Below, one piece after another: positions 1 to 12,370 of a stretch of 64,000 bases of DNA. The notes below the pieces were generated by a model. It was not told the DNA's origin. It ran no database searches and saw only the letters and a program-made list of their open reading frames with translations. How positions within the stretch are numbered: position 1 is the first letter of the stretch; the number at the start of each line of letters is the position of its first letter. The DNA is from Glossina fuscipes (taxonomy: Eukaryota > Arthropoda > Insecta > Diptera > Glossinidae). A program made the translations under genes and the position numbers. The DNA is taken from positions 10,760,411 through 10,824,410 of the forward strand of contig NW_023998415.1 in NCBI RefSeq assembly GCF_014805625.2, in the 5' to 3' direction.

Positions 1-118
1 CTTTTCGTTTGTTCAACTGTGTCGCGTGTGGCAAAAAGGAAGCAACAAAGACGGGTACAATGTCCACCGGCCTATGCAAGAAACAACGCACAACACCTTT
101 GCTTACATACACGATATA

Positions 119-283
119 TTATTATTATTATAAATTATTAGTCAGAGAATAAATTCTAAGACTAAAGTCTTAAAGCACTAGTATTCTGAGGCTTTCGGCT
201 ATACCGCACTTGAGATTTGAACCCACGACCATTGAGAGTTGCTAGTCGAGACTCTTCTAGCCTATTCGGGCACTCAGGCGGAT
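119..283 (-). mobile_element. tRNA-derived SINE, family A, copy 1
   Basis: Read on the minus strand, the element opens with a tRNA-like head. It has an A-box-like block (GAGTGCCCGAATAGG-type) followed by the B-box GTGGGTTCAAATCTC, as in an RNA polymerase III internal promoter. A unique body and an (AAT)n-type tail follow; the tail appears as (ATT)n at 119-133 on the plus strand. It is flanked by a perfect 13-bp direct repeat, CATACACGATATA, at 106-118 and 284-296, which is the target-site duplication expected of LINE-driven retrotransposition. Three other near-full copies and one truncated copy occur in this window. SINEs encode no protein. The family is not one I can name. Confidence is high because heads, bodies and tails all align and the duplications differ between copies. 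Confidence 0.85.
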
Positions 284-1828
284 CATACACGATATAAATT
301 TCCACTTTTCTTCTAAAAACATACAAACAATCTGCCGAGTCCACCCAATATTTGTAGAGGATGGAAATTCAATTGAATTTCAGTAATAAATTTACCTTAA
401 ACTATTTAATATATCAGTGCAAAATAGTTTGATCTTTTATTGCATGGACTTTAGGATGGAATATTCTCTGTTGATTACATCTTTGTATACATTTATAGCA
501 AAACAATTAAGTTTCCATCTATGCCTTTAAATAGTTTATTTATTGATCATTACACTCCACTTACACCTTACGTGGAAGGGTGTATTAGATAGAGAATAAT
601 TTGACATAGACATAGCATATCGCACGATTTAGAATCACTTTCTAAATCTTATGCTTATCTGTGTATCTGTATCTTAACTTGTCCGTCTGTCCGTCTTTGT
701 TTCTTGTGTTCCATTTACGGGACGCAATTTTCGAGATATTATGATGAATTTTGAAAAGTCATTATATGAACAACTGTAGCGTAGTGTAGTGTAGGGTATT
801 TAATGATGGACCGTGACACACTGTAGTGTAGTTCGATATCTTTAAAGCTATTTTTCTTTCAGTTTGTATGGTCAAAATATAATCACCAGTCATTTAGACC
901 AGTTATACGTCAGTTTTATTAAAAAAAAAAAAAAAAAAAAATCAATAAATTTATTTTCACATAGATAATCTTATTGAGATTAAATTGTTTTTGTTTGCAA
1001 CTCATAAAAACATACTACACGCAAATCAGGGCACCAGACTTTGACTCAAGTCTCTCCGTCCCATTATATGTTTTTATAGTTGCAAATATTTATAATTTAT
1101 TCTAGACGGATGCAATCCTTCTTCACGGGTAACTGCAAGTAAAGATTCAGTTTTAGAAAGAAACTTTACTTTTTTAGTATATATCTGTTAAATAACTTTT
1201 AATAGTTATAGATATCAGTGCGATAGTTAAAAGAAGTGATGATCCGAATGATCTCACAAATTAAATCCTTGTTCTCACAAACCTCGTATGGCTGGTGTAA
1301 AACTTTTCCCTGGCAGTTCATCAAGCATACTTTTTGTTTTAATATAAATTTATTAAAATATATTTGAAAGCAATATTTTTGCACATAGTGGCGTTTTTCA
1401 CTAACGGCAATGGTCTCCCATTCTCGTAATTAAAAAAAAAAGAGTAAAATCAAGTACTGCCCGTTAGTCATTAATCATTTTAAATGACACGCACATCTGT
1501 TTTGGGTAGGGGATTCTTAATCATACCCTTGTCGATCCGACACATTGGCTCTTTTCACAAATCAATTAAGAAACTATTCATTATAGCGAAAAATTTGAAA
1601 AGTTTTTTACAAATAAAGTACAAATTATTACAAATATTTTTGTAAGCAGATATCGATTTATAAAATCAGTGTATAGATTGTGTGTGTGACGATGATCAGA
1701 AATTGTTAAGAGAAAAAAATGTATTTATTTTCAAAAATTTGCTTTATCATCTTCAGAGTAAGTCAATTACGCCGATCCAGTTTCAGTTAACTATTTTTCC
1801 TTCAAAGAGTTGTTATATTTTATATCAC

Positions 1829-1843
<15 letters not shown>
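284..1843. other. Gene-free AT-rich DNA
   Basis: No supported gene. It holds an A-run near 920-940, a GTAGTGTAGTGTAG stutter near 780-835 and scattered TCTGTCCGTCTGTCC sequence near 680 that recalls the dispersed repeat R described at 30 and 56 kb. The last bases are a (GT)n tract interrupted by the next LINE. Confidence 0.6.
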
Positions 1844-1860
<17 letters not shown>

Positions 1861-2095
1861 TTTTTTTTTGAGGTGAAAAACCAAAAAAAGGCGCCCTTTA
1901 GGGCAGTGCGAGACTTTAACCCGCTAAAAACCACCTCTCCTATTCCCTACCCTGTGGCACGACCGTTTAGGTATACCTTCACAGGGAGGGTAGCCGTTTA
2001 GGCACTACTTAAAAGCCTACGATGACGCTCCTCGTGTCTTTGGTTACGCATAATGTTTGCGACGAACATTTCTACCGCCTTCCATATTTTGAGGT

Positions 2096-2097
<2 letters not shown>
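1844..2097 (-). mobile_element. 5'-truncated non-LTR retrotransposon (LINE) 3' end
   Basis: On the minus strand this reads as the extreme 3' end of a LINE. It holds an ORF2 C-terminus of about 32 residues (2095 down to the stop at 1998-2000), with KIWKAVEMFVANIM then RNQRHEERHRR. That is the tryptophan-plus-basic ending typical of I/R1/LOA-type ORF2 proteins. A GC-rich 3' untranslated region of about 130 bp follows, then a 26-base poly(A), seen as T at 1844-1869. The insertion sits inside a TG microsatellite: GT repeats end at 1843 and TG repeats resume at 2098-2127. The target duplication is therefore (TG)n. The 3' untranslated region looks familiar from fly LINEs, but I cannot name the family. 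The clade call is tentative. Confidence 0.7.

Positions 2098-2127
<30 letters not shown>
2098..2127. repeat. (TG)n microsatellite, right half of a split tract
   Basis: Fifteen TG units. Together with the (GT)n at about 1830-1843 this was probably one tract before the LINE inserted. Confidence 0.9.
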
Positions 2128-2128
<1 letters not shown>

Positions 2129-2180
2129 TACAAGGACATGTTAAGTATGTGTCGATGTCTGCAACACGCCTAAGTCTATC

Positions 2181-2190
2181 NNNNNNNNNN
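2181..2190. other. Assembly gap (10 N)
   Basis: Ten N bases of nominal length. ORFs running through it are not meaningful. Confidence 0.99.
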
Positions 2191-5090
2191 TGAAATTGAT
2201 TTTCAAATATTGCGATTAATAGAAATGCAAAAATGAATGGGTTTGAAAAGAATACTACAACTCTGTTCATTTTGAAGTGTACAAGCGTTTTACATATGCA
2301 TATACAAGATGTACGTACACAAAATTTCGTAACGAGAATTGAACTAAAAACCATGAAATTTACAATTTTCCATTACCGTCATTAGGCTCTATATATGTGC
2401 GTTCTTTGTTAGACCGCAACTTCCAAAAACAATCACATATTAACGCTTGAAACCAATTAAAATTGGAATCCGCAAATAGATTTTACAGCTTAATGGTCAA
2501 TAACAATTTACATCAACACCAGGACTACTAGCAGCAGCAGCAGCAACAACAATAATAAAAATGAAATTTTGTAAAATTTCGAAATTTGTGACCGAGCATG
2601 AGAGTGTAAGAGAGGAATAGCCCGGTAAGGCTATTAAGTTAACAGCGTAGCAGCGACAGCTAACCAACGAACCATTGCGGCACCCTAGGGTTAACACCTT
2701 ACCATAAGCGACACCGCAGACACTCACAGTTATTTGCTGAGTTAACTCCGTCGTAGTCACAGCCGCAGCCGCAGCGGTAGCCGCAACCTAACCCAGCACG
2801 GCTTATATTAGCAACGCATCACAATTTTATTGGGTGGAATTTTCAAGGTAAAGTTCATGCCGTTTCCGTTTTTCTTTTTTCTTTTTTCTTTTTTTTTTTT
2901 TTTTTGTTTGTTATTTATTTATTTATTTTTTTTTTTGTTTGCCTGACCTTAGCATTTGTAAATGAATCCCAGCCACAAATCGATTTGACGTGGTTACTTA
3001 GTGGTCCGATGGACGATCAGAGGGTGGGCTAATGTAACAATTGAATTGAATTGAATTGAATTGAATTTTATGACACTCTTCGAAGACATATGAAAGAAAT
3101 ATGAAAAATTAACTTTGAAAAATTTTTGGAGAATTTTGTTCTAATACACGGATAATTGTTACTGCATGTCCGAAAGTATGGCTAGAGAGAGCGGGAATAA
3201 AAACGAAAAAAGCAAAACAAAAAGAAGAACGCAAATGAAAATCGCCAAAAAAAATAAAAAAAAAATACTTCGAGTTTTAAATCATTGTGAACAACAAATG
3301 TGGTAAAAGATGTCTGTTGCTTTATTTTACATTGTTTATTTTTTTTTTTTTTTTTTTGCTTAATGTTATAAAAAATCTAGAGTTGAACGAAACGTTTTTA
3401 GAATATAACGACTTAACAAAATAAACCAAAGTGGGCTTAAAGGCACGCACACAGATGCAAGTTGCGCATGCAACTCATAACAAAACGAAATGTAAAAATT
3501 CGAAAAAAAAAAATAAAAATAAATAAAAGAAATAACAACAACAACAACAACAACAACAATACTAACAGTACTAAAAAACGTAGAGAACGCGTTTAACAGC
3601 CTTAATACGCGCCTCAGATTTTTAGCTTTGATAACTTTACCCAGCTTTGGATGCCAGCCAGCAGCAGAAAGCGTGCACACAGGCAACAATTTCAGACTCA
3701 GAAAATTTTTCGTGTAATTTCAGTTTAGGTTTTTATTACTCTTTTCTCGTTTTTTTTTTCGTCTTTTTTTTTTTTTTTTTTTTTTTTTTTTATTTTGTGG
3801 TTCTCTTGTAAAGCGTAATTGCCATAAATGGACTAATCTTGTATCTCGACGTGTGCATTAAAACGCTTCAATACGCTAAAAATGCTAAATGCCATAAGCA
3901 ATGAGCTATTTGTTGTTGCTGCAGTTGCATTTTCCTTTTGTTACATGCATACACATGCACGCATATATGCGATTGCATGTAAGAACAAAGTGCACTAGAG
4001 AGAAAGCAGCTGCTTTGCTACTATTTCAAAAGGAATAGAAAATACACGCACAATAACAACAACAACAACAACTTGTAGGTAAGAAATCAAACTAATTTTA
4101 TTAATCTATTTATTAAAAGTTCCTTTCGTTTTATTAAATTAAAAACTATAATCCTTCACGCAGCTGAAATCCCCCACTCTTTTCAATTATTGCTTCCCTA
4201 CTGACCGTTTACCACTTCACTAAGCAGCACTTTAATGGCATTGTTCTTAAAGACACTTTCATGAAATTATGTTTTAAATTTAATTATCATTTAGCTTAAT
4301 GAAGTAGATTTGCTTTAAGCTTAATCTAGATATTCAGAACCTTTTAATTTAATTATCAATTTCACACACACACACACAGAGAGAGAATCGCTGATAAAGT
4401 ATAATTTCACTTAACCAAGTTAAGCACTCTTTGAATGGCAAAAGTTAGTTGCTTATGTTAGATATCATTGGCAGATCGTTTCTATTAATTAGATTTATAT
4501 AGGATGGCATGTTTGTCACGTTGTCGCATTGTTTGTTTTTTCATTGTTTGTCCCAAAAGTAAACGATCAGTCCACTTGTAGTGAAATTATATTTCGAGTT
4601 ATTAGCTTGATTGAGTTTAAGTGAAGTCTCGTATTGAGATTCAGTTGTAGAATTAGCATAATTATATATATATGTATTCAAGAACACAAGCATTTACAAA
4701 TATAAAAAGGCCAGAAGTCCAAAAGTACTGCTAATATTCTGCCAATATTCTATTTCAGCTCCTGCTTGCCATTTTACGCCCTATTGGCATTCGATCGTTA
4801 GAAAGTTTACATTAGCTCTCTCTCTCTCTCTCTCTCTCTCTGTCTGTCTCTCTAATTGAAGTTCAACCACAAGATCTTCTACGATCACGATCGATTCGTC
4901 GCAATTTAGAAAACCTCTTTCAATATTTTAACACCAGAATGGATTTTATAAAATTAAGTAAAAATATTATAGTGGGCCACGGTCTACTATTAATACCTTA
5001 CACAACTTTGTTGCCGTTGTTCATGCAATGATTGTTCGATATAAGATCTTATAGGCGAAGTGAACGAAAAAGTGATCCGTTCCGGAGCAT
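2191..5090. other. Gene-free, microsatellite-rich DNA
   Basis: No gene supported. Contents include an AGC/AAC stretch near 2530-2552, long T-runs near 2890-2935, (TTGAA)n at 3041-3066, a T-run at 3341-3357, (AAC)n at 3534-3560, a long T-run near 3765-3790, (AAC)n near 4050-4070 and (TC)n at 4816-4841. Minus-strand ORFs at 2497-2760 and 3366-3689 carry homopolymeric alanine or valine runs from these repeats and look spurious. Confidence 0.6.
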
Positions 5091-5159
5091 TTGCAATAGA
5101 GTATCGATTAAAATATCTGAAAAATTGAGTACCTATACGTTGAACTAAAAATAACATAA

Positions 5160-5285
5160 ACAAACTTTGAACGTACAGGCGGACATACGGACATACGGAC
5201 AAATAAGCCAAGATCGATCGGTATAATAGAATATAAATCTATCTCAAGCCCTTCTAAGTGTTGTATACATCCGCAAAAACTTGGC
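5160..5285 (+). repeat. Dispersed repeat, partial copy (matches 48.67-48.77 kb)
   Basis: A GGACATACGGACATACGGAC tract leads into GATCGGTATAATAGA, a CTATCTCAAGCCCTTCTAAG block and GTATACATCCGCA. The same order of blocks occurs at 48664-48770, with CGGTATAATAAAAGG, CTATCTTAAGCCCTACCTG and ATATTCGCCCGCA. Two copies more than 40 kb apart imply a dispersed element. No coding capacity is seen and I cannot classify it. Confidence 0.6.
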
Positions 5286-5880
5286 GTCTAATTATTGCGT
5301 CTAATATTAACAATGACTTTGTAAAAGAAACGAACTTCATATGAATGAATTTTATTCACCTTGTGCCTTACTATAAATCTAAACTCCTTAATATTTGCTT
5401 AGAGTTGCAAAGCAATACAAATTCTTCGTTTTGTTTATACTTTGTATACCTTTCCGTCATTTCAAATATAAATCTTCTTAGGTATAAGCGAATACAGGTT
5501 ATCCTTCATTCTTGCTAAGATTTTTACCTCAACATTTTTTTTTTTTAAATAATTTATCAAAAAAAAAAAAGAAAAAAAAAAAATTTCAATCTTTTTGGCC
5601 AATGTTGATTTTTTAATTTACTTTGATTTTTTTGTCTTAGGATTAAAGAGAGGAATATCAAAAAAAAAAAAATTAAAGAAAAATATTTGATCATGAATTT
5701 GAAATGAATGTCAATCACAACGACATAAACAACAACTTGAAGAAATTGTATCTAACTCTCATCCAGAACAGTAATCAATAAAAGCAACAAGATTAACAAA
5801 CAAACTGAAAAAATATATGTTTCTAAAGAAACCCTTCTCAAACTATACCTATATAGTTAAATGAATAACACACATATCCA

Positions 5881-5904
5881 TCTATCTATCTATCTATCTA
5901 TCTA
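5881..5904. repeat. (TCTA)n microsatellite
   Basis: Six TCTA units. Confidence 0.95.
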
Positions 5905-5960
5905 CCTTGTTTTAAATGATACCTACACTAGGCTTGTAAAATTTACCTTTACTGGCCATA

Positions 5961-5988
5961 CATTTCAGTCAGTCGACTGACTGAAATG
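5961..5988. repeat. Perfect 28-bp palindrome
   Basis: The arm CATTTCAGTCAGTC is followed directly by its exact reverse complement, with no spacer. The centre is between 5974 and 5975 and contains a GTCGAC site. Symmetry ends at 5960/5989. Such a site could bind a dimeric factor or fold into a small cruciform; function is unknown. Confidence 0.9.
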
Positions 5989-7161
5989 GAGGAGTCCTTC
6001 GACCTTTTAAATTTTTTACTTGTTCGTTGATAAAAATCTTTAACGATCAATTGATTTCTTTTTGTTTTCTTTAAATTAAATTTGATCATCTCTGCTCGAA
6101 AGATTTATGTCAGTTTGTGTTGTTTTAGGATAAAATTACACAACAAGTTTTTTTCGTTCCTTCAATATTCCACAAATTTCCCTAAGAATTTATTATATTC
6201 TATTAAAAATACTTTAAACATATATACATAGATGTGTATCTTTACATACATTACATACATATATTATATATGTTATATATGTGTACAGTTTTTCAAATTT
6301 TTTTTAAAGAGTTCGTTGTTAATAAATGACATTGCACTTTGTATAGCATCTCTGCTTCAAATCTTCCAATTTGCCGGCATGAGATAAAAAAAACTTTGTT
6401 CATCACCTCTAAGTTGAAAAGAGTGCGGTCCAATAACTCGATTGGCATAAATTGCTTATTGCTGGTTTGATTAATTCCGTTAATTTCGCTTATTAACGGA
6501 GCCAATATTGTCCTTATCGCTAAGCATGAATATTATGCTGAAGGCTGCGATTCTTTTTTTTTTTTTTTTTTTCTTTTGTTATAGTTGAGAAGAACCCTTG
6601 CATTGAAATTCCGTCCATTTGACTACTACGTAATTATTTCGGACCTATAGATATAATGTCATCTTTGCTAGTGTTGGTTTGCTGTCAAGCATCTAAGTCG
6701 GTAGAAATTTTTCACGAACGTCCTTCATTTGTTCGCTTAGTGGGACAATTATAATCGATAGAGAATCGTAACGAAAGTTTTTTGATAAATTTTAAATTTT
6801 TACAAGTCAATGTCATGCGAAGAAGCGATAACGAACATCAAGAAATAACCTCAAAACACAATCTACAACAACAGCAACAACAAAAAAATGAGATGCTCTT
6901 ATATAAAAACACTATTTTCCGTTTATTAAAACTTGATAAATACGACAACTTTTTGTTCACTCTGTAAGAAAGCGTAGGTATTCGTTACGGAACGACTTAA
7001 GAATGGACGCGAGAAAATCGTAAAAGGGAGAAATGGCTTATAGAGTTGCTTCTAGAGCTTCTGGGGTGGTATAATAACGATTCAATTTTTGCTCATCATC
7101 AAATTTGTAACCGCGAAGGTACAAAAACTGTATGTGTGCGCACGTGCGCGTGTGTGTGTTC
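5989..7161. other. Gene-free DNA
   Basis: No gene supported. It includes a TATATATG-rich stretch near 6240-6285, a T-run near 6555-6571 and an AACAACAGCAACAACA patch near 6868. The ORFs at 6293-6505 (minus) and 6782-6967 (plus) have no recognisable domain. Confidence 0.5.
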
Positions 7162-7610
7162 TTTTTTTTTTGCTCTGCGAGCTGGAGGTAGAAAATCTTA
7201 AAAAGATACTGATGGTTCTTAATAGCAGCATGCACGCTTCGCTATCCATGGCGCATACGTACTGAAAAGAAAGAAGCCATGCGCTTCTTCTACCACTCTC
7301 CCCCGCGGGACCACTGTTACGTATTCCTTCGCGGAGGTTGGTTGTCGTTAGCACGCTTCCGATGGTGGGACCACTGTGGAATACACTATTGGCTTCCACT
7401 CCCTCTGCTCGTCACCCGCTGTCTTTCAAGCCGCCGTAGTTCTTTGAGCATTCTGCGTACAAAGTCGCCTACAGTGCTCCAGACCACTTTGCTGGCAGTT
7501 AACCCGTCCAATATTTCACTTGGCTCTATTTGGGGTTTGCCATTCTCGAACCTTCTGCAGCGAAAGATGCTATGCTCGGCGTCTTTGTTTGTTTCCGAGT
7601 TGGCTCTCTC
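7162..7610 (-). mobile_element. 5'-truncated LINE: ORF2 C-terminus plus 3' UTR and poly(A)
   Basis: On the minus strand an open segment from about 7610 to a stop at 7386-7388 encodes the end of a LINE ORF2. It has DAEHSIFRCRRF (the EHTLFxC-type Cys/His block found after the RT domain in I/R1/LOA-type elements), PQIEPSEILDGL, VVWSTVGDFVRRMLKEL and RRLERQR. A GC-rich 3' untranslated region follows. It carries two ACAGTGGTCCC repeats, near 7364-7376 and 7306-7316, and ends in a short A-tail (T at 7162-7171). The 5' break abuts the TC microsatellite at about 7603. It differs from the LINE at 1.84 kb. It is a dead fragment with no RT or endonuclease domain. The clade call rests on the C-terminal motif only. 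Confidence 0.7.
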
Positions 7611-7611
7611 C

Positions 7612-7655
<44 letters not shown>

Positions 7656-7690
7656 CTCTCTTTCTCTCTTTCTCTATCTCTCTCTTACTG
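7603..7690. repeat. (TC)n microsatellite, imperfect
   Basis: CT/TC repeats with CTTT interruptions; they produce serine-leucine ORFs in the plus frames that are not genes. Confidence 0.9.
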
Positions 7691-9790
7691 TTCTTTAGCT
7701 ATTGCAATAAATCTTGTCTTGCTTAATAAGACTCGGCAGCTCTCGAAAATAAAATTTTAAATGCATCAAAAATTTGTGTCCCCCACACTCTATAATGCTG
7801 CTTACTAAGTATCTATTCTTTTGTGAGTCGTACAGCCGTGTTCAGCGTTAACTTGGTTCGTTTTAAATATTCTAAAAGCTATTAATTAAAAATTCTACTA
7901 ATCGATTTGTTGTTGTTGAGAGATTTTTTGTCATATTTACCTTACCTTAATCGGATTTTAACATAATAAATAATATCAAATATTAGAAGAGTAATAGGCA
8001 AGTTTGAAATTATTTTCCCACTCTAGTATATTATAAGGGAATTAGTTGTTTTTTCCTTACGTTTCTTCAGTTCCTCAGAATAAGTTAAATGAAAACTTTA
8101 AGTAAATTAAATGAGTTAAAATTGCCTACTTTTTGTTTGTGTGACAATTGTTGGTTATTGACTAATCATTGTGTGAGCATATTCAGGCCGGTCGTTCATG
8201 GAAAAATTCCCATTCGATAACGCAACAATTCGGAAAGGTAAGCATAGGGGAGGTATGCTGTTGATAAAATTAATTATAGAAAAGAATGAATCGCTTCTTA
8301 TCGTTTTTACACATAAATTGTCAATCATGTCCATAATAATAAGGGATTCGTTTTATTTGCTACTACAATTTAATCTTGCTATCAATGCGCTTTATTTTAG
8401 ACATAGAGCATACATACACGTATTATGGCCGGAAGACGAAGTTCATTTGGTTGCAATAAAATGCTTGCCTTAAAATCATATTTATTTGGCATATGTTTGG
8501 CCTTTATTTTTGTTGTTGTTTTCATACGCATTGAAATATTCGAAAAAACGATTTAATAAAAAAAAACTTTACAAGAGATTTATAGTCGTTTAAATAATTA
8601 ATTATGACAAAAAAAGTATATATTAAAACAGCTACAACCTTTTATTGTGTTCGAATATTTGGAAAAGAAAACAGGAAAAAATAAGTGTTTTTTTTTTTTT
8701 TTTTAAGTAACAACATTAGAAGAGATTCGTGTTATTGTCGGAGAGAAGTCGTAGCGTAACGGCGCTTAAACATTATTTCCATATGTTCAGTTGAAAACCA
8801 AATAATTGAAGCACATCTCCGCAAAGAAGGGGTATGTATATACAACAACAATAACAACAACAACAACAACATGAATATAATATTGAAAATTTCGAAGCTT
8901 TAAAAACACACAAGGAGAAATATTCAATTGAAAACGAATTTGTGAATACTTCTCTATACTCTTCACTCTTCTACTTCTGATACTCACCGCAATTTTAAGA
9001 AATAATCATATGGACTTGTTTTAAGTAGTGCATTTTAGGATACCCGCTTGGAACGATTTCGGTTCATTTGAAGTAAATCTTAATTTAAAATTTTATTAGA
9101 ATATCTGCAGTACATTACGTCTATGCGTCGTTTCGTTACTTGAAATTTATAAAAGTAAAAAACTCAAATCGATCTTTCATAGATATATTTTTAACTTGAT
9201 TTCCCAAAGCAAGATCGGTTAGGTAAGCTTGATCTGAGATAGTGAATTTTAACGAAACTAATAAATGCAAAATCAAAAAAATTTACAAGTTATTACCTTT
9301 TGAGTTGCAATAGAAATGTAGAAGAAGTTCGGAAAAAATGATTCTTCAGAATCGTGATATCATTTAACGAAAGACAAGATTCATTATTACATTGTTTAAT
9401 CCATCCTCGGTTATATAGAGTTAAGTATTAACGCTTGGAAATTTTTTAAGTCAATTTTCTTGTTTGCCAAAATTTCATCACAGAGATGAAAAGTGAACGG
9501 ATGTAGCCTTTGCTGAGTGAATCCATTTACTAGGTAGATGAGAGGTCAAAACGTAATAAAAAATAAATTTCGTTTTTACTTGATTTTTGTATTTTTATGA
9601 AAATAAATCTTGGAAAAGACAGCTTTGCAGGCGAACAGACAGCGCCTCCTTAGGTGCATTCCGAATTCCGCACTAGTCTGTAAAATGTATTTACTTTATG
9701 GGGGTTTTTAAAGTTTGCTTCTAGGCTTTGGATGGGCGTGGTCATATTTTTCAATTTTCGTAAAAGTATCCTACTATCGCCCATTAGAAT
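7691..9790. other. Gene-free DNA
   Basis: No gene supported. The 91-residue plus ORF at 8198-8473 has no recognisable domain and ordinary AT-rich codon use. An (AAC)n tract lies at about 8842-8871. Confidence 0.5.
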
Positions 9791-9830
9791 TTCATGCTGA
9801 TCAAGAATATATATATATACCTTATGGGGT
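9791..9830 (+). repeat. Dispersed repeat R, tail block copy
   Basis: TTTCATGCTGATCAAGAAT followed by a short (AT)n, CCTTATGGGGT. The same tail appears at 17311, 30001, about 55895 and 56290, always on the plus strand. About 65 bp upstream is a GGATGGGCGTGG / TCGCCCA pair. It is probably the end of an old transposable element. Confidence 0.6.
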
Positions 9831-11581
9831 CAAGATTAACTTTTTCAAATTTGCGGTTATGCAAATTGTTGACAGAAGAAAACGATGAATCGCCCGGATG
9901 GGAGCATTTTCGTAACTTTTTAATCTTCGAATAGGTAGCACAGGTAAATTTCATGTATTTTTAAAAAGATTTCAAAGAATCTATCTGTCAGGATGACAAT
10001 TGATGCTTGAAAAAGTCACGATTTTTCTATTTTTTTACTTACGATTATGCGTAACAAACTTATATCTTAATATCGATCATAGTTTTTTTTAATTAGTAAA
10101 AGATCGATCAACTTTTCATTTGTTACGTGTACAATGAATTGCAATAATTTCCAATGACAACGTTCTTTGAATTAATAAAATTACAAAATTTTTTATAATA
10201 AGTGATCCATACCATGATCTTTTGCCTGGATGTATGTGATGATGTGACGCAGAGAAAGTTTGTAAATTTTCTCTAGATCAAACAACTGTTCTTCGAGATG
10301 ATAAATTATGAGTAACGCCTCTGGCGACTCTAAGTGTAGTGTAGCAGTAAACTAAATTAAAAAAAACAAAAAAAAAAAAATTTCCTATATGTTGCATAAA
10401 GAAATTTTAGCGCATCGAGAGGTGTATACGGGATGAAAATTTGGCGAAAAGGGAAAAAGAGGGGTGTTTATCTATTCTTTCTGCGCTAAATAATCATTTA
10501 TCAATTGTTTCTATTAAGCAGAATGTTTTTTCACATTTTTTTAAATACAAAAGATGCTGCGGTAAATTTTTATTACTTTAGAAAACCGAAATACTTGTCA
10601 TACTTACTTTACCTCCTGTGGTGTTTTACTTTGTTGTAATTTTCTGTTTGACTTTTCAAGGATTATCGGTATTGTCTATACATACTATACCCAAGCAAAC
10701 AAACGAACGTCATTGCAAAGTCATTGAATATGATCGTAAATTAGGAGTTTTTGCTTTTTAAAAAACATCGTGTCAAACATCTGATGTTCTTTTCTGGCAT
10801 TTTTATGCGTCCGTAAGCGATTAGTTGCTCTTGCATTAGGCATGCCCTAAAAATCGCTGGCAGTTGTTTGCGCGCTCACTACTCTCTCATTTCCTTCGAA
10901 TATTAAGGTGATGGTAATTTATCAGATAGCATAGCAAAAGTCTCTTCTATAAAAAAAGGTCATTTATCTAAACTCGCTTTGTAAGCCACGCACTCAAGCA
11001 CTTGTTTGCTTCCCTCGATTGTATGCCTTAAATGAAATCATTTTGTAGCGTACAATTTAATGCATTTCTGCTGACGCAACACGATGGTTTTTATTAATTT
11101 TTTATTCGAAATATACGAATATGCTTTTGATTAGCGTAAATCCGCAAAACTGTCTGGTCATCCGTGTCCTCTATATATGTTAAAAATCTTAATTTACCAA
11201 AAGTTGAGATGGGAAACAAAAAAAAGTTACCCTCCTCCATATATAATATAACACAATATGATAATTAAAAACTTTAACATTCAATCCGATTTGTTTGATA
11301 ATTGAAATAATTGTGAATTTGTGGGCAGGGGGATGTCATTCGCTGTAACAGCATAAAAAGAAATTTTTTTTTTTAACATCTTTGCGGAATGGAAGGATAT
11401 AGAGTAAAAACATTTAAGGAATCATATATTTAAGTATTCATAAGCAATAATTATTTTTTTTGAAAAATATTGTAATATGGCAACACCGCAAGTGCCCTTT
11501 AGAATTTCATTTCAAAGATGTTGTAGAAATTATAGTCGTTTTATGGACGATTACTAAATAATTTTTTTTTTTTTTTTTTTT
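9831..11581. other. Gene-free DNA
   Basis: Nothing identifiable except short A/T runs (about 10370, 11362, 11562-11581). The T-run at 11562-11581 abuts the truncated SINE. Confidence 0.5.
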
Positions 11582-11666
11582 AAAGCCGGTAGTCTTAGAT
11601 GCTAGTGCTTTCAAGAGTTTAGTCTTAGAATTTGTTGCTCTGGCGAAATTAATAATAATAATAATA
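11582..11666 (+). mobile_element. tRNA-derived SINE, family A, 5'-truncated copy 5
   Basis: AAAGCCGGTAGTCTTAGATG, CTAGTGCTTTCAAGAGTTTA and CTCTGGCGAAATTAATAATA align with the body and tail of the minus-strand copies near 20.7, 37.0 and 43.9 kb. The tRNA-like head is missing. This is the only copy on the plus strand; its (AAT)n tail is at 11649-11666. Truncation at the 5' side fits incomplete reverse transcription. Confidence 0.8.
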
Positions 11667-12370
11667 TTTTTTTTTAAGACAAGAGGAGCACACATTTAAA
11701 GTTACAAGGGTATATTAAGCTTGTGCGAATGTATATAACGATCAGGCAGGCTTAAGTTAAAAGTACATCATCAAATCGATTTCAGTTTGTTTGTCTGTCT
11801 GTCTGTCTGTAATTTCGAGATATTTTGATAACATTTGGTATACCGATTTCTTGTTGATCCAAGGACAAGCGCAATTGCAAATAGGTCCCTCTGTTCGTAC
11901 CACTTTTTCGACCATTTTCCTTATATATATGTATATATGAATAACTAACTACATTAAATGCTTTAACGTATTGAACGGTTGGCGACGTGGACGACTACAA
12001 TGTTTTGACTTATGCGTTATTATGATAATTTTTTTAAATAGATTCCATTATTAGTCTACTATCACGAACCCTTCCAGGTTTAAATATTCTTCCTCACTTT
12101 CTTTACTTGATGATTTCATACTATAGTCTGCCGATGGCTGAGAAATCGGCATTGATATGTAGATTTTATAACCAACTTTAAGAAAAATTCATTCTAAGCA
12201 TGCATTTTCTTGATGGAAGAATTGTCTCCTTTCGAATTCATATCCATTTAACAATCGTTTCGAGAAAGTTACTCAAACTTTCTTTGTTCGGAATTTTAAA
12301 CGAACATAAAAACTTTCTAAACGCATTTAATAGTGCGTTGGAGAGGTTAGAAATTAACCGGTAGAGGACT

